Shown piece after piece: positions 44,257-52,673 of a DNA stretch of 64,000 nucleotides. Origin of the DNA: a virus; IMG/VR virus record IMGVR_UViG_3300045999_008996, positions 158,564 to 222,563 of that record; one strand, given 5' to 3'. The notes below the pieces were generated by a model, which made no database searches, had not been told where the DNA came from, and saw only the letters and a list, made by a program, of their open reading frames with translations. The translations under genes and the position numbers were made by a program. Numbering within the stretch: the first letter of the stretch is position 1; every line of letters begins with the position of its first letter.

Positions 44257-46757
44257 TATTCAAAAAAAGAATCAAGGTTTACTGTTTTTTCTACACTCCA
44301 CCCAATAGCATCAAGAATAATCTTGAGTGGTTCTAGAAATGCCTTTTCGAATTGTAGGTCATAATCAATGTATCTGTCAAGGTTAAGTTCCTTAGGAAAC
44401 TCTTGAATAAATGAAATAATATTCTCATGAATACTATTTGGTTTCTTTAAATAAATGAACTTAATCTTTTCTCCATTTTGAATAAGAGAATACTTGTTAG
44501 TCAATTTATTTTGTTTAATATAATGATTAAACAGAAGTGCTCCACGAACATGGATAGGAGTTTTTGGCGCATAAATGTTTGAAGAAGAGGAATACTTCTG
44601 AACATCAGAAGCTGACCTTGGAAAAGAGATAGATTCTGGAGGAAGTGTCTTAAATTCACGACGACATTTATCAATAAACTCAATCACCTCATCTTCAGTT
44701 CCGCTCATCATCAACTTGAGAGCATCCTTAATCATCTTGCGACAAGGAGCAGGAGTAGAAGATTTAACTGCTTCAATACCCATCATCTTTAGTTTAGGTT
44801 CTTCATAGCGAACACCTTCACTGTCCCATACATTTAAGATATAACGCTTCTTAGCAGTCCAGATTCCACGGTCAGCGATGTTTTCACGCTTCATCTGCAT
44901 CTTCTGGTCATATGCATTCACATAATCCGCCAGTTCTTGGTAGCAACCTTCAATATATTTTTCAAGTTCCACCTTACAGACCTTATCAAGGAACGAAACA
45001 ATGCTTTCAGTAGTTTTCTCTCTTCCTTTGAATATAGTTTGAACCAAAGGGCCCATATTAAGATAAATGGAGTCAGTATCTGAAGCAATAACATAATCAA
45101 CATCCTGTGTCTTAAGAAGTTTATTGATATAGTTATTCATTTTACCTTCAATCCACCGAATTGCAACCTGTCCACTTAATGTAATTGCTTCAGCATTTTC
45201 AAGTTTGTAATAACGGAAATACTGATTACCAATCGCACCATAAGCAGAGTTCAGAGAAATCTTCTTTGCCATTTGAATGTTATTGCATCGAGCAATCTCT
45301 TTTACAAGTTCTTTATTCTTTGTTTTCTCATACTCTTTCTTTGCTTCAATCATTTTCTTTTTGAAAATGACACGATCCTGATACATTTTATCCATTAGTT
45401 CAGGAAGAAATCCACGAACGTCTTTGCGGAACATTGCACCATTTGCACATACTGCGTAGTCCTTATACATTTCAAATGTAATTTCTTTGTTCAAAATCTT
45501 ATCGACTGTGACTGTTGGATGCCTTTCATCAACAAGAGTTTCTGGACTTACATTGAATTGCATAATCAGGTGTGGATACAGACTATTCAAGTCAAAGTTA
45601 ACAACCCAATCATACATTCCTGGTTTTGGTTCTTTTACATATGCACCTGCATACTTTTCATTTTTTTGAGTTTTACTTCTTGGAGGAATGACAATGTTTC
45701 TTTTCTTCAAATAGTTGTAGATAATATTGTCCCACATTCGAACTTGATAGAAAACGTCAGCATAATTTACTTTTGCGTCATATGCCATCGTGAGTGCAAG
45801 TTCAATCAACTTCATCTTGTCTTCCAAACGGTCAACAAGTTCTACGTCAACGATGTTGTACTCAATAAACTTTTGCCATCCTTGAGTGTAAAAATCTTTA
45901 AAGGTATCAAACTCAGAGTGATCAAGTTTTTTCTGCCCAAGTTCAACTTCAGCAATATAATCAAGACGATATGATTCTTGTGCCTTATAAGTAAATTTCT
46001 TATAAAGGTCAAGATAGTCAAGTTGAGTCATTCCACCAACATCAAATGTCGTGTGCTTACGTCCATTGATATAGATTTCTCCTTCTGTGACAAGTCCCCA
46101 GTTAGAGAAACGCTTCATTAATTTCTCGCCAAGAACACGATTCAGTCTCTTACAGATATAAGGAATATCGTACAACTGAATATTCCAACCAGTTACCACA
46201 TCAGGAACATCAACCATCCAATAATTGATAAAACTGTTTAGAAGTTCATATTCACTTGGACAGTAATAATAGGTCACATTACTTTGCTTATTATTAAATG
46301 GTTTGACTCCCCAAGTAATAATCTTTTTAGTTGTATAGTCCTGAATTGTAATTGCAAGAATTTCTTCAGAACAAGATTCAACATCAGGGAATCCTTGTTC
46401 CGATGCAACCTCAATGTCCAGAGTTACAAGTTTAATTTTACTAATATCAAACTTGATTTCATCCTCCGGATATTTTTCTGAAATGTATTGATAGATATAT
46501 CGATCGTTTCCATAAATCTCAAATCCATCAATCTCATCGTACTTTTTGTAGAACTCACGACAATCCTTAACGGTTCCTGGATTGATTGGTTCTACTGCTT
46601 CACCACTTAATGTTCTATACTTAGAATCCTTTTTAGTTTTTACATAAAGTGTTGGGAAAAACTCATCTCTTGTTTCAAACCTTTTACCATTTTCTACTCC
46701 ACGAACTAAAAACTGATTTCCAATCAACTGAACATTAGTATAAAAGCTTTGCATCAT
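44256..46757 (-). CDS. 43: DNA polymerase, family B (T4 gp43)
   Basis: 833 residues. Exonuclease motifs VTLDIEVASE, TGWNIQLYDIPYI and YNIVDVELVDRLED; polymerase motifs DLNSLYPHL (A), SLNSAYGAIGN (B) and ASDTDSIYLN (C). It replicates phage DNA with clamp gp45 and loader gp44/62. The start overlaps the 83-aa gene (ATGA). Slightly shorter than T4 gp43 (898 aa), as usual in cyanophages. Confidence 0.97.
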   Translation of the reverse strand: MMQSFYTNVQLIGNQFLVRGVENGKRFETRDEFFPTLYVKTKKDSKYRTLSGEAVEPINPGTVKDCREFYKKYDEIDGFEIYGNDRYIYQYISEKYPEDEIKFDISKIKLVTLDIEVASEQGFPDVESCSEEILAITIQDYTTKKIITWGVKPFNNKQSNVTYYYCPSEYELLNSFINYWMVDVPDVVTGWNIQLYDIPYICKRLNRVLGEKLMKRFSNWGLVTEGEIYINGRKHTTFDVGGMTQLDYLDLYKKFTYKAQESYRLDYIAEVELGQKKLDHSEFDTFKDFYTQGWQKFIEYNIVDVELVDRLEDKMKLIELALTMAYDAKVNYADVFYQVRMWDNIIYNYLKKRNIVIPPRSKTQKNEKYAGAYVKEPKPGMYDWVVNFDLNSLYPHLIMQFNVSPETLVDERHPTVTVDKILNKEITFEMYKDYAVCANGAMFRKDVRGFLPELMDKMYQDRVIFKKKMIEAKKEYEKTKNKELVKEIARCNNIQMAKKISLNSAYGAIGNQYFRYYKLENAEAITLSGQVAIRWIEGKMNNYINKLLKTQDVDYVIASDTDSIYLNMGPLVQTIFKGREKTTESIVSFLDKVCKVELEKYIEGCYQELADYVNAYDQKMQMKRENIADRGIWTAKKRYILNVWDSEGVRYEEPKLKMMGIEAVKSSTPAPCRKMIKDALKLMMSGTEDEVIEFIDKCRREFKTLPPESISFPRSASDVQKYSSSSNIYAPKTPIHVRGALLFNHYIKQNKLTNKYSLIQNGEKIKFIYLKKPNSIHENIISFIQEFPKELNLDRYIDYDLQFEKAFLEPLKIILDAIGWSVEKTVNLDSFFE

Positions 46758-47005
46758 TCTTTAATCAGGTCTTCGTATTTTTCAAGTAGTGTTGGAGTTG
46801 GATCAACAAGAGTAAGAATTTTATCTGAACTCATCATAAATGTAGATTGCTTCGTATATCCACAAAGAAATGGTTCTAAAGTTTGATCACTTTTTACAAC
46901 AAAGGGTTTTGTAAGTTTACAGTCAGGTTCTCCAAGATCCGAAGTAACTTCTTCAATTTTACTAATCAAAATAACATTGTTTATTAGTGCTAATACTTTG
47001 GTCAT
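46754..47005 (-). CDS. Small beta-barrel-like protein, 83 aa (paralogue A)
   Basis: Pattern of short strands: VLALINNVILISKIEEV, CKLTKPFVV, LEPFL, STFMMSSDKILTLVDPTPTL, then a helix EKYEDLI. The same order of blocks is seen in the proteins at 49827-50114 and 59987-60382. The fold could be Sm-like or SH3-like (inference). First gene of the gp43 transcript, behind the fused promoter at 47027-47055. Confidence 0.65.
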   Translation of the reverse strand: MTKVLALINNVILISKIEEVTSDLGEPDCKLTKPFVVKSDQTLEPFLCGYTKQSTFMMSSDKILTLVDPTPTLLEKYEDLIKE

Positions 47006-47026
47006 TTGAATCTCATACCTCTCAAT

Positions 47027-47055
47027 ATTCTACCAATAAAAAAAGGAGGAGTCAA
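47027..47055 (-). promoter_or_regulatory. Sigma-70 promoter fused to a terminator, for the gp43 operon
   Basis: TTGACT (47055-47050), 17-base spacer, TAGAAT (47032-47027). The -35 lies in the 3' side of the terminator hairpin and the T-run is in the spacer, as at 19849-19882. Confidence 0.8.
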
Positions 47056-47079
47056 CCTGGATTTTGCCAGGTGCTCCTC
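47038..47079 (-). terminator. Rho-independent terminator overlapping the gp43 promoter
   Basis: Two-part stem GAGGAG...ACCTGG with CCAGGT...CTCCTC and small bulges, then seven T. It ends the transcript of the 60-aa gene at 47103-47285. Confidence 0.8.
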
Positions 47080-47102
47080 GCGCCGACGATATTCAATACT
47101 AT

Positions 47103-47285
47103 TTATTCTCCGCCGTTCCCCCCACCATTACCACCGTCACCATCTCCATTTCCACCAGCACTTGAACGACTTCTTACAGGAACTGCTTTTCCTTTTGGAA
47201 TGTTTTTTTGCTTTCCTCCAGAATAAACAAGGTGAGGAACTGCATTCTTATATGCGATTGTTTTGAACTCGTCGAAAGATTTCAT
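47103..47285 (-). CDS. Small protein with Gly-rich tail, 60 aa
   Basis: Starts MKSFDEFKTIAYKNAVP, close to the capsid-targeting start of 36915-38207 but without the LxE-A step. It ends in a Gly/Asn/Asp run (NGDGDGGNGGGNGGE). A late-type CTAAATA lies just upstream. Possibly virion-associated; function unknown. Confidence 0.6.
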   Translation of the reverse strand: MKSFDEFKTIAYKNAVPHLVYSGGKQKNIPKGKAVPVRSRSSAGGNGDGDGGNGGGNGGE

Positions 47286-47299
47286 TTTTTTATTTTTAT

Positions 47300-47734
47300 T
47301 TAGAGATAATCCTTTCGCGCATGATGTTCTGGGACAATTTTACCAAGTTTAATGGTTAACAGTCCATCCTCAAATACAACTTCTCGTACTTCCGTGTCAT
47401 CGGATAGTGTCCATGCTCTCTTGAAAGATCGTTGAGCCAGTCCCTTATGGACGTAGTTTGTATCAGATTCCCTATCCTCCTTTTGCCCTTCAACAAAAAG
47501 TTTTCCATACTCCGTGTATACATGCACTTCCTCCTTCTTAAATCCAGCGAGTGCAAGTTCGAGTCGTGATTCTACGTTACTGACTTGAACAAGGTTATAT
47601 GGTGGATAATTAGAAGTTGTTTCGTGAAGATTAAACAGACGATCAAAATATTCATCCATCCCAATACTATTGCGATTAATCCTTTCCAATAGAGCAGGAA
47701 GATCCGACGCAGTATAACGCATAAGGTTAGTCAT
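47300..47734 (-). CDS. hsp20: Small heat-shock protein (Hsp20/alpha-crystallin)
   Basis: 144 residues. An alpha-crystallin domain at about 45-135 (SRLELALAGFKKEEVHVYTE, then LFVEGQKE and the VVFEDGLLTIKL strand). AAGGAG lies 9 bases before the ATG. It is a holdase chaperone, nearly universal in cyanomyoviruses, and may act in capsid or photosystem protection. A TATAAT (47800-47795) lies upstream, following the terminator at 47810-47841. Confidence 0.93.
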   Translation of the reverse strand: MTNLMRYTASDLPALLERINRNSIGMDEYFDRLFNLHETTSNYPPYNLVQVSNVESRLELALAGFKKEEVHVYTEYGKLFVEGQKEDRESDTNYVHKGLAQRSFKRAWTLSDDTEVREVVFEDGLLTIKLGKIVPEHHARKDYL

Positions 47735-47809
47735 TATGGTAGCTCCTTTTTAAAGCGAGTTTGTGTTTTGTGGACCCTTTCGGCATCCATTATTAATTAT
47801 ACAAGAAAC

Positions 47810-47841
47810 GAAAAAAAGAGGTATCGGCAAAACCGAACCTC
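47810..47841 (-). terminator. Rho-independent terminator after regA
   Basis: AGAGGT-TCGG and CCGA-TACCTCT-type arms around a T-rich loop, followed by seven T. It ends the gp45-gp44-gp62-regA transcription unit. Confidence 0.85.
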
Positions 47842-47894
47842 TTTTTAGGGTGTTCCGACTTTTGTAGAGTGCCGCACGAATGGCACACCACTAT

Positions 47895-48332
47895 TTATTC
47901 GGTTTCCTGACCCTTTCCCTTCTTACCAATATTATACTTCTGCTCCAAAATCCAATCACCCTTGTCCTTATATGCGAGGACTTTAATTTGATTAAGTGGG
48001 GCAATGTCAGAAACTGAATCCTCTTTTACAACAGTAATCAGTCCCCAGTCAGCAAGAAGGCGGGCAATGCGATTACGTCTCTGAACATCATTCACCGTAA
48101 GGTTAGCGTGTTTACCGTCTAGAGCAAACAGTTCCTTAAAGTGAACAATGTAATATCTACCTTGCTTATGCAAAATATGGCAAGATTGATAGAGTTTTTT
48201 CTCCTTTCTTGATGCAACTCCGATGCGTGTCAAAGTCTCACGAACTTTCAAAAAGTCATCTGGTTCATTAAGAATGACCTCCACCATTTGGTCTTGAGAC
48301 CAATTTACTGTAGGTTCTACCGTAGTAGTCAT
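47895..48332 (-). CDS. regA: RegA translational repressor
   Basis: 145 residues. The match to T4 RegA is direct: EVILNEPDDFLKVRETLTRI, LYQSCHILHKQGRYYIVHFK and RRNRIARLLADWGLI. It binds start regions of early mRNAs and lowers their translation. N- and C-terminal tails are longer than in T4 (122 aa). It overlaps gp62 by four bases. Confidence 0.95.
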   Translation of the reverse strand: MTTTVEPTVNWSQDQMVEVILNEPDDFLKVRETLTRIGVASRKEKKLYQSCHILHKQGRYYIVHFKELFALDGKHANLTVNDVQRRNRIARLLADWGLITVVKEDSVSDIAPLNQIKVLAYKDKGDWILEQKYNIGKKGKGQETE

Positions 48333-48712
48333 TTTGATCCTCCAATATCAAGTCGTTTTTTAATAAAGTTAATTTGTTCTTTTGTCAGGATTTTCAGTGC
48401 TTGGGATGCTTTCTCATTACTATAACCATAGTATGATTTAACACACTCTAAGTCTGTAACCTTATCCTTTCGGAGCCAGGGAGAAAATCTCTTCTTTTTC
48501 CTTAGACTATTTAGATAAAACAAATATTGCATATCTTTATCAAGTTGATGGTGCATATTCATTTCATTTGCAAAAAGAATGCAATCAATATGACCTGATA
48601 AACATCTATTGATAACAAAAGGTGCATATTCCTTAATACAATATTCATCCTCTTGAATTAAATTTTCTTTCGTAAAATTTATCGAGTTTAACCAATCTTT
48701 AAGTTCCATCAT
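48329..48712 (-). CDS. 62: Clamp loader small subunit (T4 gp62)
   Basis: 127 residues. Helical protein with KDWLNSINFTKENL at the start and SLRKKKRFSPWLRK in the middle. Assigned mostly from position between RegA and the clamp-loader genes, the known order 44-62-regA. It is shorter than T4 gp62 (187 aa). It loads clamp gp45 together with gp44. Confidence 0.8.
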   Translation of the reverse strand: MMELKDWLNSINFTKENLIQEDEYCIKEYAPFVINRCLSGHIDCILFANEMNMHHQLDKDMQYLFYLNSLRKKKRFSPWLRKDKVTDLECVKSYYGYSNEKASQALKILTKEQINFIKKRLDIGGSK

Positions 48713-49830
48713 CTGATAATTTTAATTTCCTCATCATCTGTCCAGAGTTCAACCTTTGTTCTGAATCTATTTTCTTCTTTTAGTTTTTCGTATCTCTTTG
48801 TTGCTTTCTTCTTCCACCAAGAGATAATATTTTCCAAATAAAATTTATCCCAGTTCTGACCACGAACTAGTTCTTTTTGCTCCCCAAGAATTACTTCACG
48901 AACATTGGAGTATCCATATTCAGAAATGTAAAATCTCTTCTTTTGAGTAAGATTAAATGCAGAATTGATGACAGTATTAAACTCATCAAGTTTTTGTTTG
49001 TCTTGGAGTGAGTTTTTAATTATGGAGATCATTTTAGTCTGTCGCTTCATCTTTTTTGATGATGCCTTATTATCGGTCAAAGGAGTATTATTGTTCAGAT
49101 AAGTAAACCTATCGTGCAATCTGTGAAACACATCATCGTGAAGAAGAGGTAAGAACTTACTCTCAGTCAAACCTTTATATCGCATAAAAGGTTTTAGACC
49201 ATCATATTGAGATGCGTCTGTAGTTGAACCATAAAGAGAAGTTGTTTCAAAAAGAGCAATGTCTTTTTCAAAAACTTTGTTAAGTGTTTCTCTTGCATAA
49301 TGAGAGCAACAAAGTAGTGCCAAAAGTTTACCACCAAGGTAATTATATCCAAATGGTTGTGACGGAACAATCACGAAACCCATAGCTGCGTGACGATTAA
49401 AGATAGAAAGATTAGGGGGTTTACCTAACCACTCATTTCTTGGTTTTGAATTAATAGTTGGAGAACCAAATCGAATAAATCCAATTACCTTACTAGTATT
49501 CCTTTCAAAAACCATCCAACGGAGTTCTCTACCAGGAATATTTGATTCATTGTTATGAGAAGACACAACTCTCAAAAGAGTGTTGTAGTGTTCTTGAGGT
49601 AGTGCTTGCTGGAAACGATCACCAACAAACTTAATATCAAACTCCATATCTTCTGGATGAATATCTTCATTAAAGAACTCATCGTGCAATGGAGCAAGTG
49701 TATTAGAACTCTTGATTACTTCTTTCTTCACAAAACGCAAATAATCTTCAATATTTCCCATCTGAGAAAAATACTTAATAAATTCATCTGCTGCCCATTG
49801 AGCGTCTTGTTCTGAAATAATCATCATCAA
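48709..49830 (-). CDS. DUF4338/DruA-like protein, 373 aa
   Basis: RELRWMVFERNTSKVIGFIR, then LSIFNRHAAMGFVIVPSQPF, LGGKLLALLCCSHYARETL and FETTSLYGSTTDASQYDGL follow the order of the DUF4338 family, which includes DruA of the Druantia defence system. The function of that domain is not known to me. It lies inside the clamp-loader operon, overlapping both neighbours, so it is expressed early with replication genes. The assignment is tentative. Confidence 0.55.
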   Translation of the reverse strand: MMMIISEQDAQWAADEFIKYFSQMGNIEDYLRFVKKEVIKSSNTLAPLHDEFFNEDIHPEDMEFDIKFVGDRFQQALPQEHYNTLLRVVSSHNNESNIPGRELRWMVFERNTSKVIGFIRFGSPTINSKPRNEWLGKPPNLSIFNRHAAMGFVIVPSQPFGYNYLGGKLLALLCCSHYARETLNKVFEKDIALFETTSLYGSTTDASQYDGLKPFMRYKGLTESKFLPLLHDDVFHRLHDRFTYLNNNTPLTDNKASSKKMKRQTKMISIIKNSLQDKQKLDEFNTVINSAFNLTQKKRFYISEYGYSNVREVILGEQKELVRGQNWDKFYLENIISWWKKKATKRYEKLKEENRFRTKVELWTDDEEIKIIR

Positions 49831-50114
49831 ACAATTAACTTTTTAGATGGTTTTTGAATTACCGAAAACATTTGTTCATATTGTTCCACAATTTGTTCTT
49901 GCGTATCGGCAACATACACTACATAACTTGTTTTGACCTTAATTTCCTCATTCTTATCTTTCAAAAGTGGAGACCAAGGAGCAAATCCAAGTTGTCCATT
50001 ACCGGAAGGAATAGCAACAATTGGATTAGTAATAACAATAAAAGCATCAGCATCCTCAATAAGGTCTGCAATGACATCTTCACCAGACCACATACGAATT
50101 AGTTTTACATTCAT
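49827..50114 (-). CDS. Small beta-barrel-like protein, 95 aa (paralogue B)
   Basis: MNVKLIRMWSGEDVIADLIE, VITNPIVAIP, LGFAPWSPLL, then a Val/Tyr strand and an IVEQYEQMF helix. Block order and key words (GE(E/D)-(V/I)xA, NPI, PW) match 59987-60382 and, more weakly, 46754-47005. A strong AAGGAG lies before the ATG. Located between gp44 and the DUF4338-like gene. Confidence 0.7.
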   Translation of the reverse strand: MNVKLIRMWSGEDVIADLIEDADAFIVITNPIVAIPSGNGQLGFAPWSPLLKDKNEEIKVKTSYVVYVADTQEQIVEQYEQMFSVIQKPSKKLIV

Positions 50115-50125
50115 TTTTTTCTCCT

Positions 50126-51070
50126 TTATTTAAATTCACACTCACACATAATTTCAGTTAGTGCTGCTAAGAGATTAATTTCTTGGTCAGCCACGAACGC
50201 ACATTGGTATTGATACTTAGCAATAACAAGAACGGCAGCAGGGATAGACTGGGGTGAAAGACAATCAAAAGTGGCGTCATAAATCCTGCGAAGTAGACTA
50301 GAAGCATCGTTGTCCAGGTTGGAGACCACCCACTTACGAACCTCTGTAAAGTTCTTGTCTTTGAGGTTTTTGATAAGTTCATTTACAGAGATGTCTGAGA
50401 AAGATGCAAGAATGCCCGAGTCAATTTTTCCTCCTGTAGAGTATCTTTGGCATTCGTTGAGAACCCTACGAAAATCTGGGAAGTGCTTTGTAACAAGTTC
50501 CGCAACGACTTTTTGATCATATTCAATTTTTTCCGAATCCAAAATTGATTGAAGTCGTTGAAAGAAACTACCTGCAAGTTGAACTCTTTGCTTCCCTTTG
50601 ATGGTGAAGTCGATGACGGCACATCGGGAGTGAAGAGGTTCAATAATCTTGTTTTTGTAGTTGCAGGTGAAGATGAATCGGCAGTTGTTATAAAATGCCT
50701 CAATATTCGCCCGTAGTAGGAGTTGTACATCATTACCGGTATTGTCTGCTTCGTCAATGATGATGACTTTATGTTTAGAAGATCCCGTAAGTGAGACGGT
50801 CGAAGCGAAGTTCTTTGCTTGGTTTCGTACAGTATCCAAGAAACGCCCTTCGTCGGATCCATTGATGACATAATAATCTGCTCCCAATTCATTGCACAAT
50901 GCTTTTGCGATTGTAGTTTTACCAATACCAGGAGGTCCTGCAAGAAGAAGATTCGGAATCTCTCCCTTCTCAACAAACTCCTTAAATGTTTTTTTAGTTT
51001 CATCAGGAAGAATACAGTCATCAATTACTTGAGGCCTGTACTTTTCCACAAAAAGAAATTCACTTGTCAT
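50126..51070 (-). CDS. 44: Clamp loader large subunit, AAA+ ATPase (T4 gp44)
   Basis: 314 residues. VEKYRPQVIDDCILPDE at the start, Walker A AGPPGIGKTTIAKAL at about 44, Walker B VIIIDEADNT, and an SRC sensor region (EPLHSRCAVIDF). It opens sliding clamp gp45 and places it on primed DNA. The ATG at 51070 is used. Confidence 0.95.
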   Translation of the reverse strand: MTSEFLFVEKYRPQVIDDCILPDETKKTFKEFVEKGEIPNLLLAGPPGIGKTTIAKALCNELGADYYVINGSDEGRFLDTVRNQAKNFASTVSLTGSSKHKVIIIDEADNTGNDVQLLLRANIEAFYNNCRFIFTCNYKNKIIEPLHSRCAVIDFTIKGKQRVQLAGSFFQRLQSILDSEKIEYDQKVVAELVTKHFPDFRRVLNECQRYSTGGKIDSGILASFSDISVNELIKNLKDKNFTEVRKWVVSNLDNDASSLLRRIYDATFDCLSPQSIPAAVLVIAKYQYQCAFVADQEINLLAALTEIMCECEFK

Positions 51071-51072
51071 AA

Positions 51073-51585
51073 TCAAATCCAATCGGGTTTTCTTTCGGGC
51101 ATACGAAGATAGTTATCGGAAACCCAAGGTTTGGATGCGATGTATCTTTTGTATGCTTCAAATGTGTCAATAGTGTCGTCAAACTTCCATTCCTCAGGCA
51201 TAGCACGAGCAAATGGTGTCACCTCTGTAATTTTGCCCTTTGGAAACAAGTAATATGCATCCACAAGAGTTTTATAACAGGAGTGAGTTTTATTATACCG
51301 CAGGTAGTATTCATCAGACAAGTTCAATCCCCATTTGATTAACCAGTAGGCATTATGGATACTTTCCATTGCCCACTTGGTGCAGGGATGATTGCGGAAT
51401 GCTCCTTTCTCGGTCTTGTAGGGGGTTCCATCTGCCTTGGGAAGGGTTCCATACCCATACCCCCACTTCTGCGATGCCACGATAGAGAGCATCTGACAGC
51501 ACTCCAGGGGCATCTTAACGATGTGTTTATCGGGGAGGCACACCGCACTCTCGGCAGGCCAAGGAGAGGTAACAAAGATGTTCAT
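51073..51585 (-). CDS. Pyrimidine-dimer glycosylase-like protein (Pyr_excise type)
   Basis: 170 residues. MNIFVTSPWPAESAVCLPDK then HIVKMPLECCQMLSIVA, HPCTKWAMES and EYYLRYNKTHSCYK match a family of phage and bacterial proteins placed with pyrimidine-dimer DNA glycosylase / endonuclease V. The catalytic residues of T4 endonuclease V are not obvious, so repair activity is not certain. It lies between gp44 and gp45. Confidence 0.55.
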   Translation of the reverse strand: MNIFVTSPWPAESAVCLPDKHIVKMPLECCQMLSIVASQKWGYGYGTLPKADGTPYKTEKGAFRNHPCTKWAMESIHNAYWLIKWGLNLSDEYYLRYNKTHSCYKTLVDAYYLFPKGKITEVTPFARAMPEEWKFDDTIDTFEAYKRYIASKPWVSDNYLRMPERKPDWI

Positions 51586-52250
51586 CAACCAAAAGTAGAA
51601 TCAGGTTCCAGAGCAATATAGTAAGTCACATCAAACCCAGTATTTTTAAAGCGTGACAAAAGTTTAGAAGAAATTACTACCTCATAAGAACCAGGAATAA
51701 TCTTGATGTTCTCCACCTTAAAGTTGAAAGTAAATACTTCATCGGTTTCACCAACAACAACAGAGAAGTCATTAGATGTATCGTTCTTCTTATCACGAAC
51801 AACCAATTTCACCACACCTGCTTCACCAACCACAGACAAGTCAGGAAGTTGATACACAGCAGCAGCTTTAAGGAGTTTATCAAGTTCCTTGGTATCAAGA
51901 ATGAAACAAACATCTTCAGAAGGAAGTGAAATAGATTTGTCCGGAGGGGTAACAATTACATTAGGATCTGCAAAGAAATATTTTGAGCGAGAACGACCTT
52001 CTTTGATTACAACATAACCATCGTTTTGGAAATCAAGTTCAGCGTTCTGATGAAGGTTAAGACCATTCAAGAACTGGTTCAAATCATAGATACCAAAATC
52101 CTTAGGAAGTTCTTCTTCAATTGTTGCTTCTGCCAATATATTTTTCATAACGCTAATTGTCCGCAAAGAACTACCTTCTTTAAACAAGATTGACTGATTA
52201 ATAGAAGAGAAGTTTTTGAGAAGCGTAAGAGTTTTATCAGAGAGTTTCAT
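51585..52250 (-). CDS. 45: Sliding clamp (T4 gp45)
   Basis: 221 residues, near T4 gp45 (228). KLSDKTLTLLKNFSSINQSI at the start and FKNTGFDVTYYIALEPDSTF at the end match the family. It forms a trimeric ring that tethers gp43 and also activates late transcription with gp55 and gp33 in T4. Confidence 0.95.
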   Translation of the reverse strand: MKLSDKTLTLLKNFSSINQSILFKEGSSLRTISVMKNILAEATIEEELPKDFGIYDLNQFLNGLNLHQNAELDFQNDGYVVIKEGRSRSKYFFADPNVIVTPPDKSISLPSEDVCFILDTKELDKLLKAAAVYQLPDLSVVGEAGVVKLVVRDKKNDTSNDFSVVVGETDEVFTFNFKVENIKIIPGSYEVVISSKLLSRFKNTGFDVTYYIALEPDSTFG

Positions 52251-52255
52251 AATAA

Positions 52256-52585
52256 TCAGCGAGAGAATTCAGTAAGACCGTTATCTTTGCGGGTGTAGTG
52301 TCCGTCAAAGTGAAGAAGGAGCATAGCATAGTGAATTACTTTGAGCAAATCACGCTTGTTGCGTCCATCCTTGTCACCATAGCGACTTCCATACTTTAGA
52401 ATATTTGCTTGACAGAAACCAGGAGCAAGGTCCTTTGCTGCCATCAAATCAATCGTTTGAATGTCACTATATTCTTCATTGTGACCACAATAGTGACTTC
52501 CATAAGTTCCAGTCACATAATCTTCAACATCTTTGAGAATTTTGTCTTCGTTGTATTTCCAAAAATGAGTTTTGTTGTCTGTCAT
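52256..52585 (-). CDS. DUF3310-like protein, 109 aa
   Basis: The C-terminal part (DLAPGFCQANILKYGSRYGD, then RDLLKVIHYAMLLLHF) follows the DUF3310 pattern (GNxIKYxxRxxxK...DLxKAxxYL). The ATG at 52585 opens MTDNKTHFWKYN; an ATG at 52612 is possible. Its consensus promoter lies at 52645-52673. Confidence 0.65.
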   Translation of the reverse strand: MTDNKTHFWKYNEDKILKDVEDYVTGTYGSHYCGHNEEYSDIQTIDLMAAKDLAPGFCQANILKYGSRYGDKDGRNKRDLLKVIHYAMLLLHFDGHYTRKDNGLTEFSR

Positions 52586-52644
52586 AGTAATAGTAAAAGT
52601 TGAATCAATCATAAAAAGAGGGAAGGCACTTTTTACCTTCACCA

Positions 52645-52673
52645 ATTATATCAAACAGACTGATATGTGTCAA
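52645..52673 (-). promoter_or_regulatory. Consensus sigma-70 promoter for the gp45-gp44-regA operon
   Basis: TTGACA (52673-52668), 17-base spacer, TATAAT (52650-52645), overlapping the cobS stop. It should start early transcription of the DUF3310-like gene, gp45, gp44, gp62 and regA. Confidence 0.9.

Noticed and set aside
50383-51024. Minus-strand 213-codon frame overlapping gp44 in another frame
   Set aside because: gp44 with Walker A and B is in the correct frame; this is an alternative-frame shadow.
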